From the NCBI RefSeq assembly GCF_002849595.1, contig NZ_NRQR01000005.1, positions 1 through 64,000 of the forward strand: 64,000 nucleotides of DNA, written 5' to 3'. This document shows, piece after piece, positions 29,592 through 40,730 of this stretch (positions within the stretch are counted from its first letter, which is position 1; every line of letters starts with the position of its first letter). The notes beneath the pieces were generated by a model. The model did no database searches, was not told the DNA's origin, and was given only the letters and a program-made list of their open reading frames with translations. The stretch comes from Luteimonas rhizosphaerae (GTDB taxonomy: Bacteria; Pseudomonadota; Gammaproteobacteria; Xanthomonadales; Xanthomonadaceae). The position numbers were made by a program, and so were the translations under genes.

Positions 29592-32114
29592 TCAGAAGAT
29601 GTCGAACGCTTCCTCGGCCGGCACGTCGTCGATGCGCAGGTCGATTTCCGACTCCATGCGCTCCAGATCCTCGGCCTTGACGTACTCGATGATGCCGCCG
29701 TCGGCGTCGGTCGGCAGCAGCCGCCCCCCCGCCGTCACCGCGACGCGCACCATGCCGTCGGGCGGCTCGTTCGCGGCGATCGGGACGTCCTGCAGCGCGA
29801 TGCGCATGAAGTCGATCCAGATCGGCAATGCCGCCCGCCCGCCGTATTCGCGGCGACCCAGCGAACGGTTGTCGTCGCGCCCCACCCAGACCGAGGTCAC
29901 GAGATTGCCGCCGACGCCGGAGAACCAGGCATCGCGATAATCGTTGGTCGAGCCCGTCTTGCCGCCGATGTCCTCGCGCTCCAGCACCCGGGCCGCGGTG
30001 CCCGTACCGCGCAGGACGACGTCGCGCATCATCGAAACGACCTGGTAGGCGACGCGCTCGTCGATCGCGCGCGGTGCCATCACCGGTGCGGCGCCGTCTT
30101 CGCGCGGTGCGGGCGGTTCGGGTTCCGGCGCGGGGGCGGTCGCTTCCGTGACGTCGGCGACCGGCGCGGCCGGGCCCAGATTGAAGCCGTCGACGACGTT
30201 CGCCCGCGGCGCCGGCTGGCCCGGCGCGCCACCGGTGCCGCAGCCGCGACACGCGGTCGCCGGGTTCTCCTTGAACACCAGCTGGCCCTCGCGGTCGCGC
30301 ACTTCGTCGATGAACCACGGGGTGATACGGAAACCGCCGTTGGCGAACACCGCATAGCCGCGGGTCACGTCGAGCGGCGTCAGCGACGGCGTGCCCAGCG
30401 CGATCGACAGGTTCGGCGGCAGCTGCGCTTCGTCGAAGCCGAAGTGGCTGATGTAGCGCCGCGCGTAATCGACGCCGATCGCATCGAGCAGGCGCACGGC
30501 GACCAGATTGCGCGATTGCACCAGCGCTTCGCGCAGGCGCATCGGGCCGCGGAACTTGCCGTCGGAGTTCTGCGGACGCCAGTCCTGGCCGCGCCGCATG
30601 CGGAACAGCACCGGCGCATCGAGCACGATCGACGCGGGGTTGAAGCCTTTCTCGAACGAGGCCGCGAAAATGAAGGGCTTGAAGCTGGAACCGGGCTGGC
30701 GGCGCGACTGGGTCGCGCGGTTGAAGTTGCTGCCGGCGAAGCTGAAGCCGCCGATCAGGGCGCGTAGCGCGCCGTTGTCCGGTTCCATCGACACCAGGGT
30801 CGCCTGGCCGCGCGGCAGCTGGTCCAGCTGCCAGGTCACGGCCGGCGGCGGCGCGTCCGCACTGTCGGACGTCGCGGCGGTGGTCCCGGCTTCCGCCTCG
30901 ACCCGACGCACGCGGGTCAGCTGGCCACGCGACAGGAGCGCACCGGGATTGCGGCCGGTCCAGCGGCTCGACGCCGCATCGAGCGTCACCGTCGTGCCGT
31001 CCGCCAGCACCACGTCGGCCGTGCCGTCGCCGGCGCGCACGACGATCGCCGGCAGCAGGCCGCCCTGGGCGGGAATCCCGCGCAGGCGCGCTGCGGTCGT
31101 GGCCGCGTCCTCGTCGCTGGCCAGCTCGAAACTCTGCTCGGGCTCGACCCAGCCGTAGCGATGGTCGTAGGCGGCCAGGCCGCTGCGCACCGACAGCTCG
31201 GCGGCGGCCTGCATCGTCGGGTCGATGGTCGTGGTGACGTGGTAGCCCTTGGTCAGGACGTCGCCGCCATACCGTGCGAGCATCTCCTGGCGGACCATCT
31301 CGGCGATGTAGGGCGCGTAGACCTCGATCTCGCGCTCGTGCGGGGTGGCGTGCATCTCCGTCGCGCGCGCGGCATCGGCCTCGCTGGCGGTGATGAAGCC
31401 CAGCTCCTGCATGCGGGCGAGCACGTAGATGTCACGGCGCTCCTTGGCCCGCTCGGGATTGCTGATCGGGTTGCCGCTGGACGGGAACTTCGGGATCGCG
31501 GCCAGCGACGCCATCTCGTCGAGCGCCAGTGCATCGAGCGGTTTGCCGTAGTAGAACTCGGCCGCGGCGGCGACGCCGTAGGCGCGGTTGCCGAAGAAAC
31601 TCTTGTTGAGATAGAGCTCGAGGATCTCGTCCTTCGACAGGTTCTGCTCCATCTTGCGCGCCAGCAGCATCTCGGCGAACTTGCGCGTGAAGCTGTACTC
31701 GGAGCTGAGGAAGAACTGCCGCGCGACCTGCTGGGTGATCGTCGAGCCGCCGGGGACGCGCTTGTCGTTGGTCGTCGCCAGCAGCCACAGTGCACGGCCG
31801 ACGCCGCGGTAGTCGATGCCGCCGTGCTCGTAGAAGCGGGCGTCCTCGGTCGCGATGAAGGCCTGCTTGAGGCGTTCGGGGACGTTCTCGATCTCGACAG
31901 GGTAGCGCCGGGTCTCGCCGAACAGGGCGATCAGCCGGCCGTCGCGCGCATAGACGTACATCGGCTCCTGCATCTCGACATCGCGCAGCGAGGCGACGTC
32001 GGGCAGCTTGGACGCGACCGCGGTGTACAGAATGCCGGCGGCGACGGCGCCCAGGATGGCGAGCACGAGCGCGGCGATCAGGCCCCAGCGCAGCACACGG
32101 CGGAATCGGGACAT
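29592..32114 (-). CDS. mrcA: Penicillin-binding protein 1A (bifunctional peptidoglycan synthase)
   Basis: Class A PBP that polymerises lipid II and cross-links stem peptides in the periplasm. The 840 residues comprise a short cytosolic tail, one membrane anchor (about 8-32) and a GT51 glycosyltransferase with catalytic Glu90 in [12 protein letters not shown]. An OB-like insert and the transpeptidase follow, with the active serine in GSSFK (Ser476), the SRN motif ([13 protein letters not shown]) and KTGSTN. Near residues 660-710 there is a Pro/Ala/Glu-rich insert preceded by CRGCG. The ATG at 32114 is chosen because AGGAAGG lies 8 nt before it; an ATG at 32153 is possible but has no RBS. It is divergent from pilMNOPQ, the usual arrangement in gammaproteobacteria. 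Confidence 0.95.
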   Translation of the reverse strand: MSRFRRVLRWGLIAALVLAILGAVAAGILYTAVASKLPDVASLRDVEMQEPMYVYARDGRLIALFGETRRYPVEIENVPERLKQAFIATEDARFYEHGGIDYRGVGRALWLLATTNDKRVPGGSTITQQVARQFFLSSEYSFTRKFAEMLLARKMEQNLSKDEILELYLNKSFFGNRAYGVAAAAEFYYGKPLDALALDEMASLAAIPKFPSSGNPISNPERAKERRDIYVLARMQELGFITASEADAARATEMHATPHEREIEVYAPYIAEMVRQEMLARYGGDVLTKGYHVTTTIDPTMQAAAELSVRSGLAAYDHRYGWVEPEQSFELASDEDAATTAARLRGIPAQGGLLPAIVVRAGDGTADVVLADGTTVTLDAASSRWTGRNPGALLSRGQLTRVRRVEAEAGTTAATSDSADAPPPAVTWQLDQLPRGQATLVSMEPDNGALRALIGGFSFAGSNFNRATQSRRQPGSSFKPFIFAASFEKGFNPASIVLDAPVLFRMRRGQDWRPQNSDGKFRGPMRLREALVQSRNLVAVRLLDAIGVDYARRYISHFGFDEAQLPPNLSIALGTPSLTPLDVTRGYAVFANGGFRITPWFIDEVRDREGQLVFKENPATACRGCGTGGAPGQPAPRANVVDGFNLGPAAPVADVTEATAPAPEPEPPAPREDGAAPVMAPRAIDERVAYQVVSMMRDVVLRGTGTAARVLEREDIGGKTGSTNDYRDAWFSGVGGNLVTSVWVGRDDNRSLGRREYGGRAALPIWIDFMRIALQDVPIAANEPPDGMVRVAVTAGGRLLPTDADGGIIEYVKAEDLERMESEIDLRIDDVPAEEAFDIF

Positions 32115-32168
32115 GCGGGGCGGCCTTCCTGCGTCGTTGGAGTCGGTTCTCATCGCCGCGCAGTATAG

Positions 32169-33433
<1,265 letters not shown>

Positions 33434-33434
<1 letters not shown>

Positions 33435-34111
33435 TGGCAAGGATCAATCTCCTCCCCTGGCGCGTCGAACGGCGCAAGCAGCGGCAGAAGGAATTCGGAA
33501 TCATGCTGGGCCTGGCGGCGCTCGCCGGGCTGGTGCTGTGGTTCCTCGTCAACATGTATTACAACGGCCAGATCAGCGGCCAGCAGGAACGCAACGCGTA
33601 CCTGACGCAGCAGATCGCCGAGGTCGACAAGCAGATCGCCGAGATCGACGAGCTCGACCGCCAGAAGGCGCGCCTGCTCGCACGCAAGGGCGTCATCGAA
33701 CAGCTGCAGGGCAACCGCTCGCAGATGGTGCACCTGTTCGACTCGCTGGTACGTACGATTCCCGACGGCGTGCTGCTGACCTCGCTGAAGCAGGAAGGGC
33801 AGACGCTGACGCTCGAAGGCCGTTCGCAGTCGAACGCGCGCGTCAGTACCTACATGCGCAACCTGGAGAGCTCGGGCTGGATGACCAGTCCGCGGCTGTC
33901 GATCATCGAGGCGCGCGACGGCGTCGTCGGACTGCCCTACGCGTTCCAGCTCAGCGTGACGCTGGCGACACCGAACGCGCCGGTGGATGCGGACGGCGAC
34001 GGCATTCCCGATCCGGTGACCCCGGACGATGCCGCTGGCGCCGCCGATGCGGCCGCGCCCGCCGCCACCGCGCCGACCCCGGCCGCGACCGTTGAAGGAG
34101 CCACGCCGTGA
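33434..34111 (+). CDS. pilN: Type IV pilus inner-membrane protein PilN
   Basis: Bitopic inner-membrane protein of the pilus alignment subcomplex. The 225 residues begin with MARINLLPWR, the conserved INLLPWR motif that docks into PilM. One membrane helix (about 25-43), a coiled coil (about 50-95) and a periplasmic ferredoxin-like domain follow (SLVRTIPDGVLLTSLKQEGQ). The C-terminal 40 residues are an Ala/Pro/Asp-rich tail (DADGDGIPDPVTPDDA) that looks disordered and carries a calcium-loop-like DxDxDG pattern, probably without function. It overlaps pilM by 1 nt and pilO by 4 nt. Confidence 0.94.
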
Positions 34112-34794
34112 GCAAGAAGAAGGTGTCGCTGCGCGAGCTCGACTTCAACAACACCGGCGGCTGGCCGCGCGAGTACAAGATCGGGTTCTGCGTGCTGGTC
34201 GGGGCGCTGATCTTCGGCCTGCTGTGGTACGTGATCACCCGCGACAAGGGCACCGAACTCGAAGGCCTGGAGGCGCAGGAAGCCACGCTGCGCCAGGACT
34301 TCGAGACCAAGCAGGGCCGTGCCGCGAATCTGGAGCCGCTGAAGCAGCAGCTCGCGCAGATGGAGCAGCAGCTGCAGCAGATGCTGCGCCAGCTGCCCAG
34401 CAAGACCGAGATGCCGGACCTGATCGTCGACATCTCGCAGACGGCGATCGCGACGGGTATCCAGAACGACCTGTTCCAGCCTGGCGAGGAGACCCCGCGG
34501 GAGTTCTACGCCGAGCAGCCGATCGCGTTGCGCATGGTCGGGACCTATCACCAGTTCGGCGCCTTCGTCAGCGGCGTTGCGTCGCTGCCGCGCGTGGTCA
34601 TCATGACGATGCACGACATCTCGCTGAAGCCGCGCGGCAGTGGCAGCGGCGACGACGCGCTCGCCGCGATCGGCCCGAACTCGAGCTTGGAGCTGGTCGG
34701 CACCGTGAAGACGTACCGTTACCTCGACGAGGAAGAGACCGCAGCGCAGGAACAGGCGGCGGCGACGGCCGATGCCACGGGAGGCGCGCGCTGA
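34108..34794 (+). CDS. pilO: Type IV pilus inner-membrane protein PilO
   Basis: Partner of PilN in the periplasmic alignment complex that joins the motor to the secretin. The 228 residues comprise a short cytosolic tail with LRELDFNNTGGWP, one membrane helix (about 24-43), a coiled coil with LKQQLAQMEQQLQQMLRQLP, and a ferredoxin-like domain with the typical FYAEQPIALRMVGTYHQFG. The GTG start at 34108 overlaps the pilN stop (GTGA). The stop overlaps the pilP ATG by one base. The C-terminal tail is rich in Ala and Gln. Confidence 0.94.
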   Translation: MSKKKVSLRELDFNNTGGWPREYKIGFCVLVGALIFGLLWYVITRDKGTELEGLEAQEATLRQDFETKQGRAANLEPLKQQLAQMEQQLQQMLRQLPSKTEMPDLIVDISQTAIATGIQNDLFQPGEETPREFYAEQPIALRMVGTYHQFGAFVSGVASLPRVVIMTMHDISLKPRGSGSGDDALAAIGPNSSLELVGTVKTYRYLDEEETAAQEQAAATADATGGAR

Positions 34795-35333
34795 TGACGA
34801 CGATGTCCAAGACGGCAGGCGCCCTGTCGCTCGCCATGTCCGTCCTGCTGGTCGCCGGCTGCGGCCGTGGCGTGACCAGCGAACCGGGCGATGCCCCGAA
34901 TCTCGAGGAATGGGTCGACGAGGTGCGCCAGCGCCCCGCGCCGCCGCTCGATCCGCTGCCGGTCATGCAGCAGTTCGAGACGTTCGAATATTCGGCGCAG
35001 GGAATCCGCGACCCCTTCAGCGACGCGTTCACCGACGCCGACAGCGGGAGCGGCCCGCGTCCCGATTCCAACCGTCGCAAGCAGACCCTCGAGCAGTACC
35101 CGCTCGACAGTCTCGACATGGTCGGCACGCTCAACACCGGATCGCGCATGGTCGCGCTGGTGCTGGCGCCGGACAAGGTGACGCATCGCGTCGGGCCCGG
35201 CCAGTACCTGGGACAGAATGATGGCCGGGTCACGTCGGTCAACGAAGGCCGGATCGAGTTGGTGGAACTCGTTCCCGACGGTGCCGGTGGCTGGCTCGAA
35301 AGGCCCGCTTCGATCGCGCTCGAAGACAAATGA
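34794..35333 (+). CDS. pilP: Type IV pilus lipoprotein PilP
   Basis: Lipoprotein that bridges PilNO to the secretin PilQ. The 179 residues carry a signal with lipobox LLVAGC (Cys about 23), an unstructured linker that begins NLEEWVDEVRQRPAPPLDPL and contains the conserved FEYSAQGIRDPF, and a small beta-sandwich (YPLDSLDMVGTL, HRVGPGQYLGQNDGRV, then ELVPDGAGGWLERP). This order is characteristic of PilP. The start at 34794 shares one base with the pilO stop. Confidence 0.94.
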   Translation: MTTMSKTAGALSLAMSVLLVAGCGRGVTSEPGDAPNLEEWVDEVRQRPAPPLDPLPVMQQFETFEYSAQGIRDPFSDAFTDADSGSGPRPDSNRRKQTLEQYPLDSLDMVGTLNTGSRMVALVLAPDKVTHRVGPGQYLGQNDGRVTSVNEGRIELVELVPDGAGGWLERPASIALEDK

Positions 35334-35344
35334 TTAGGGGAAGG

Positions 35345-37249
35345 ATGATGATCGTTAGCAACGCGCGACGCCTGACGCCGTACCGCACCAAACTCCCGAT
35401 GCGGGCCAGCCTGCTCGGGCTCGCCATCGGTTCGTTCGCTGCCTTCAGTGGCGTGCACGCGGCGCCGGCACCGATGTCGTCGGCCGGTTACGCGGCCACG
35501 ATGCTGCAGGCGGGCTCGACCGCCGCGATGCCCGCGGTGTCGGTCACCGACATCGATTTCAAGCGTGGCGACGGCGGCTCCGGCAAGCTGATCCTGCGCT
35601 TCGACGGTGACGGCGCCGCGCCCGACCTGCGCACGCAGGGCGGCAACATCGTCGTCAATCTCGGCAGTGCGACCTTGCCCGCGTCGCTGCAGCGTCCGCT
35701 CAACGTGACCGATTTCGCCACGCCGGTGCAGCGCATCGATGCCCGCCAGGGCAACGCGGGTGCGCAGGTCGTGCTCAGCGCCCAGGGCGATTTCGAACCG
35801 CTGGCGTACCAGACCGGTCGCGACTACATCGTCGAGATCGTGCCGCGCGCCGCGGCACCCGCTCGCGCCGTGGGTGCGACGACCACAGCCGCGACGATGG
35901 GCCAGGTCGGCACGGCGGACATCGCGGGCGCGCGTGCCTACACCGGCAGCCCCGTTACGTTCAATTTCCAGGACATCCCGGTCCGGACGGTGCTGCAGCT
36001 GATCGCCGACGAGTCCGACCTCAACATCGTCGCCAGCGACAGCGTGCAAGGCAGCGCCACCCTGCGCCTGACCAATGTGCCGTGGGACCAGGCGCTCGAC
36101 ATCGTCTTGCAGGCCAAGGGCCTCGACAAGCGTCGCAGCGGCAACGTCATCTGGGTCGCGCCGCAGACCGAGATCGCCTCGTTCGAGCAGGCCAAGGAAG
36201 ATGCCCGCATCGCGATCGAAGAGCGGACCGAAATGGTCACGCGCTACATCCCGATCAGCTACGGCAACGCCGAGGATGTCGCCAAGTTGCTGACCGATGA
36301 GAGCAAAACCGGCAGCGGCGGCGGTGGCGGTGGTGGCGCATCCCAGAATCGCGGCTTCCTGTCGTCGCGCGGCAGCCTGAGCTTCGATCGCCGCACCAAT
36401 ACCCTGCTGGTGATCGACATCGCGCCGCGTGTGGAGGAGATCGAGAAGCTGGTCACGCAGCTCGACAAGCCGGTCGACCAGGTCGTCATCGAAGCGCGCA
36501 TCGTCATCGCCAACGAGTCGTTCGCGCGGGATCTCGGCGCGCGGTTCGGCGTCAGCAGCCGGGCGGACCGCAACATCGACGACCGTGTCGATCTGGGCGG
36601 CGGTTTTGTCTCCACCCAGAACAACACGCTCGGCCGTCCCGGGGCACTGAACGTCAACCTGCCGGCCCTCGGCGCGCCCGCACTGGGCTTCACGATTCTC
36701 GGCAACACCATCAACTGGGCCGTCGAACTGTCGGCGCTACAGCAGGAAGGGCGGGGCGAGGTGATCTCGAACCCGCGCATCGTCACCAGCAACCAGCGCG
36801 AAGCCACGATCAGCCAGGGCCAGGAGATCGGCTACATCACGGTGACCGGCGGTCAGAGCAACAGTGTGCCGACCGTGGAATTCAAGGATGTGCTGCTGGA
36901 GCTGAAGGTCACGCCGACGATCACCAACGACGGCCGCGTGTTCCTCGCGATGGACATCAAGAAGGACGAGGTCGAAGGTGAGATCGAGTACGAAGGGATC
37001 GGTTCGGTGCCGCTCATCAGCAAGCGCAGCGTCACGACAGCGGTGCTGATCGACGATGGCCAGACGGTCGCGATCGGCGGTGTCTACGAGTTCACGGATC
37101 GTGCGTCGCTGTCGAAGGTGCCTTTCCTTGGCGACCTGCCGATCCTCGGCAATCTGTTCAAGAGCCGTGGTCGCACCAAGGAAAAAGCGGAGTTGCTGAT
37201 CTTCGTCACACCGAAGGTCATGCGGGTCGCGCAGCGCCCGATCGGCTGA
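35345..37249 (+). CDS. pilQ: Type IV pilus secretin PilQ
   Basis: Outer membrane ring through which the pilus passes. The 634 residues have a signal peptide (about 20-41, ending GVHA) and one AMIN domain (about 65-165) that binds peptidoglycan. A secretin N-terminal part (FNFQDIPVRTVLQLIADESDLN) is followed by an N1-type domain with a Gly-rich loop (SGGGGGGGA) near 325, and then the secretin core (VVIEARIVIANESF, VISNPRIVTSNQREATI, VPLISKRSVTTAVLIDDGQT, VPFLGDLPILGNLF). Three starts are close together: ATG 35330 overlaps the pilP stop, while 35345 and 35348 follow AGGGGAAGG. I use 35345. It is last in the operon and followed by a terminator. Confidence 0.95.
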   Translation: MMIVSNARRLTPYRTKLPMRASLLGLAIGSFAAFSGVHAAPAPMSSAGYAATMLQAGSTAAMPAVSVTDIDFKRGDGGSGKLILRFDGDGAAPDLRTQGGNIVVNLGSATLPASLQRPLNVTDFATPVQRIDARQGNAGAQVVLSAQGDFEPLAYQTGRDYIVEIVPRAAAPARAVGATTTAATMGQVGTADIAGARAYTGSPVTFNFQDIPVRTVLQLIADESDLNIVASDSVQGSATLRLTNVPWDQALDIVLQAKGLDKRRSGNVIWVAPQTEIASFEQAKEDARIAIEERTEMVTRYIPISYGNAEDVAKLLTDESKTGSGGGGGGGASQNRGFLSSRGSLSFDRRTNTLLVIDIAPRVEEIEKLVTQLDKPVDQVVIEARIVIANESFARDLGARFGVSSRADRNIDDRVDLGGGFVSTQNNTLGRPGALNVNLPALGAPALGFTILGNTINWAVELSALQQEGRGEVISNPRIVTSNQREATISQGQEIGYITVTGGQSNSVPTVEFKDVLLELKVTPTITNDGRVFLAMDIKKDEVEGEIEYEGIGSVPLISKRSVTTAVLIDDGQTVAIGGVYEFTDRASLSKVPFLGDLPILGNLFKSRGRTKEKAELLIFVTPKVMRVAQRPIG

Positions 37250-37265
37250 TCGGCGCGACGTCACG

Positions 37266-37295
37266 AAACGGGGCCTGCGGGCCCCGTTTTCGTTT
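37266..37295 (+). terminator. Rho-independent terminator of the pil operon
   Basis: A 10-bp perfect stem (37266-37275 with 37280-37289), a 4-nt loop, then TTTTCGTTT. It lies 17 nt after the pilQ stop. Confidence 0.9.
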
Positions 37296-37398
37296 GGCAC
37301 TTTCTGGAATTCACCCCGCATTTGCCTGCGGTTGAACCAAGCCGGGCCAGACCGGTCAAACTGGCCCTGGCGCGACTGGCGCCGACGACGGGCCCACC

Positions 37399-38391
<993 letters not shown>

Positions 38392-38398
38392 GTGGCGC

Positions 38399-39224
38399 GT
38401 GGTGGCGACGGTCGCGACCTCGCATGCGCATGGCGTGCCCAGCACCGCGGGCGGGCCGGTCGAGGTGAACGACGCGGCGCCCACATCCGGACTCGTGCCG
38501 ACGCTCGCCGAACTGGTGGGGCTGCGCGCCCTGGCGCGTGGTCGCTCCGGCGCGCGTCGCGCGACCGGCGGCGTACGCCAGCAGGCGCGGGCCCCGCAGC
38601 GCGGACACGGCATGGAATATGCCGAGTCGCGCGATTACGTCGCCGGCGACGACGCCCGCCACATCGACTGGCGCGTCACCGCGCGGACCGGACGCGCGCA
38701 CACCAAGACGTTCCAGGCCGAGCGCGAGCGGCTGAGTCTGATCGTCGCCGATACCGCGCCGGCCCTGTATTTCGGCACGCGGCAGCGGTTCAAGTCGGTG
38801 CAGGCGGCGCGCGCCGGTGCGATCGCGGCGTGGTCGGCGATCGGGGAGGGCGACCGGATCGCCGCGCTGCGCGGCACGATCGCCGAGCCGCCGGTGCCGC
38901 CCGGCAGCGGCCCGCGCGGCGCGCTGCGCGTGCTCGATGCGCTGGTCCGCTGGTACACCGTGCCGCCGCGCGATGATGCGGGCCTCGATGTCGCACTGGA
39001 TCACGCCAGGCGGCTGCTGCGTCCGGGCTCGCGCCTGCTGGTGCTGGCCGACGCGGCGTCTCGGTGACGCCGTGCAGCGGGCGCGTTGGCGGCAGGCGTT
39101 CGGCGCGCCCGTCGAGCAGGCGCTCGCGTTGTTGCAGGCGCGCGGGGTGCGCGCCGCGATGCTGTCGACCGACACGCCCGGCGACGACTGGCTGCCGTTG
39201 TTCGGCCGGCCGAAGGTGCGCTGA
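38399..39224 (+). pseudogene. DUF58 domain protein gene, frame interrupted by an internal deletion
   Basis: DUF58 proteins (vWA-like) are the usual partners of MoxR. The first part contains VPTLAELVGLRALARG, GMEYAESRDYVAGDDARHID, WRVTARTGRAHTKTFQAERE and ends at LLVLADAAS, where the frame meets TGA at 39065. The C-terminal part (LGDAVQRARWRQAFGAPVEQ, ALALLQARGVRAAML, WLPLFGRP) continues one frame over to the TGA at 39222. Family members have roughly 40 more residues between these blocks, so a deletion of about 130 nt at 39058-39061 is more likely than a simple 2-nt loss. The start is uncertain: GTG 38399, just after the moxR stop, or GTG 38465. Confidence 0.8.
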
Positions 39225-39225
39225 C

Positions 39226-39687
39226 ATGCAGGCCCCGGATCTCGTGCTGCGCGACATCCACCAGCCACCGCCGCCGGACTGGTGGCCGCCGGCGCCCGGC
39301 TGGTGGCTGGTGTTCGGCGGCATGCTGCTCGCGGCGATCGTTGCAGCGGTCGTCCTGCGCCGACGTCGTGCCGTGCGCCTGCGCTACATGCGCCTGTTCG
39401 ACGACGAGGTCGCGGCGGCCACGACGCCGGTCGCGCGACTCGCCGCGATGTCGGCCCTGTTGCGGCGCGCCGCGCGCCGTATCGACCCGCACGCCGATCG
39501 CCTGACGGGCGACGACTGGATGCGCTTTCTCGACCGCGGTGCGCGGACGCCGGCGTTCTCCGGTGACGGCGTCGGCGCGCTGTTGCGCGATGGCGGGTTC
39601 CGGCGTGATCTGGCCGCAGCGGATGTCGACGCGGTGCAGACCCTGGCCCGGCAGCGGTTCGCGCGACTGATGGCGGCGCGTCGATGA
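39226..39687 (+). CDS. DUF4381 membrane protein
   Basis: A 153-residue protein of the MoxR/Bat operon. The N-terminus carries the family motif LRDIHQPPPPDWWPPAPGWW, followed by one membrane helix (about 27-46) and a basic cytosolic helical domain (RYMRLFDDEVAAATTPVARL, LTGDDWMRFLDRG). DUF4381 proteins are found almost only in this operon type; their role is unknown. ATG 39226 follows the DUF58 stop by 1 nt, and its TGA overlaps the batA ATG. Confidence 0.88.
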   Translation: MQAPDLVLRDIHQPPPPDWWPPAPGWWLVFGGMLLAAIVAAVVLRRRRAVRLRYMRLFDDEVAAATTPVARLAAMSALLRRAARRIDPHADRLTGDDWMRFLDRGARTPAFSGDGVGALLRDGGFRRDLAAADVDAVQTLARQRFARLMAARR

Positions 39688-40730
39688 TGGATGCCTGGCC
39701 CGTGTCGCTCGGGGCATTGCCCGGGCTGTTCGCCTGGCCCTGGCTGCTGCTGGCGATCCCGCTGCCGTGGCTGGTCTGGCGCTTCGCGACGCCGGTGCCC
39801 CGCGGCGGGGCCGCATTGCGCATGCCGGACGACGCACGGCTCGCCGCGCTGGCGGCGCCGTCGCGTCGCGGCGGCGCGGCGCGCATGCCCTGGCTGCTGT
39901 GGCTGGCGTGGGCGTTGCTGTGCGTCGCCGCGGCGCGTCCGCAGACGCTGGGCGAGCCGGTCGCGCCGCCGCAGGCGGGGCGCGACCTGATGCTGGCGGT
40001 CGACCTGTCGGCGAGCATGGGCGAGGAAGACATGGTCATCGGGCGCCGGGTCGTCGACCGCCTGACCGCGGCCAAGGCCGTGATCGCCGATTTCCTCGAT
40101 CGCCGCGCCGGCGATCGCATCGGCCTGATCGTGTTCGGCCAGCGCGCCTACGCGATGACGCCGATGACCCGCGACCGCGACAGCGTGCGCCAGCAGCTCG
40201 ACGACACGGTGGTCGGCCTGGTCGGCCGCGAGACCGCGATCGGCGATGCGGTCGGCCTCGCGGTCAAGCGGCTGCAGGCGCAGCCGGCGGGGCAGCGCGT
40301 ATTGATCCTGCTGACCGACGGGGTCAACAACGCCGGGCTGCTGTCGCCGCAGAAAGCGGCCGAGCTCGCGCGCGATGCCGACGTGCGCGTGCACACCATC
40401 GCCTTCGGCAGCGACGAGGGTGCGCTGTCGGTGTTCGGTTTCCGCATGCCGACCGGCGGCGAGCCGGCGATCGACGAAGCGGCGCTGCAGGACATCGCCG
40501 ACACCACCGGCGGGCGTGCGTTCCGCGCACGCGACAGCGAAGCGCTGGCCGGCATCTATGGCGAGATCGACCGGCTCGAACCCATCGACGTGCCCGGCCC
40601 GCAACTGCGGCCGCGGATCGAGCGCTATCCGGCGCCGCTCGCACTGGCGCTCCTGGTCGCATTGCTGGCGCTGCTGCCGTGGCGGCGCGGCTGGCACCGG
40701 TTGCACGATACCCGGGCGTCCTCCGCATGA
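39684..40730 (+). CDS. batA: BatA-like von Willebrand factor A protein
   Basis: Inner-membrane protein of 348 residues: two N-terminal membrane helices (about 12-35 and 70-88), a periplasmic or cytosolic vWA domain with an intact MIDAS (DLSAS at about 108-112, later TRETAIGDAV-like and LTDGVNN), and a C-terminal helix (about 313-333). BatA is a component of the aerotolerance (Bat) operons known from Bacteroides and Leptospira and also found in proteobacteria; the molecular function is unsettled. The ATG overlaps the DUF4381 stop, and the stop overlaps the batB ATG (ATGA), so the genes are tightly coupled. Confidence 0.88.
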   Translation: MMDAWPVSLGALPGLFAWPWLLLAIPLPWLVWRFATPVPRGGAALRMPDDARLAALAAPSRRGGAARMPWLLWLAWALLCVAAARPQTLGEPVAPPQAGRDLMLAVDLSASMGEEDMVIGRRVVDRLTAAKAVIADFLDRRAGDRIGLIVFGQRAYAMTPMTRDRDSVRQQLDDTVVGLVGRETAIGDAVGLAVKRLQAQPAGQRVLILLTDGVNNAGLLSPQKAAELARDADVRVHTIAFGSDEGALSVFGFRMPTGGEPAIDEAALQDIADTTGGRAFRARDSEALAGIYGEIDRLEPIDVPGPQLRPRIERYPAPLALALLVALLALLPWRRGWHRLHDTRASSA

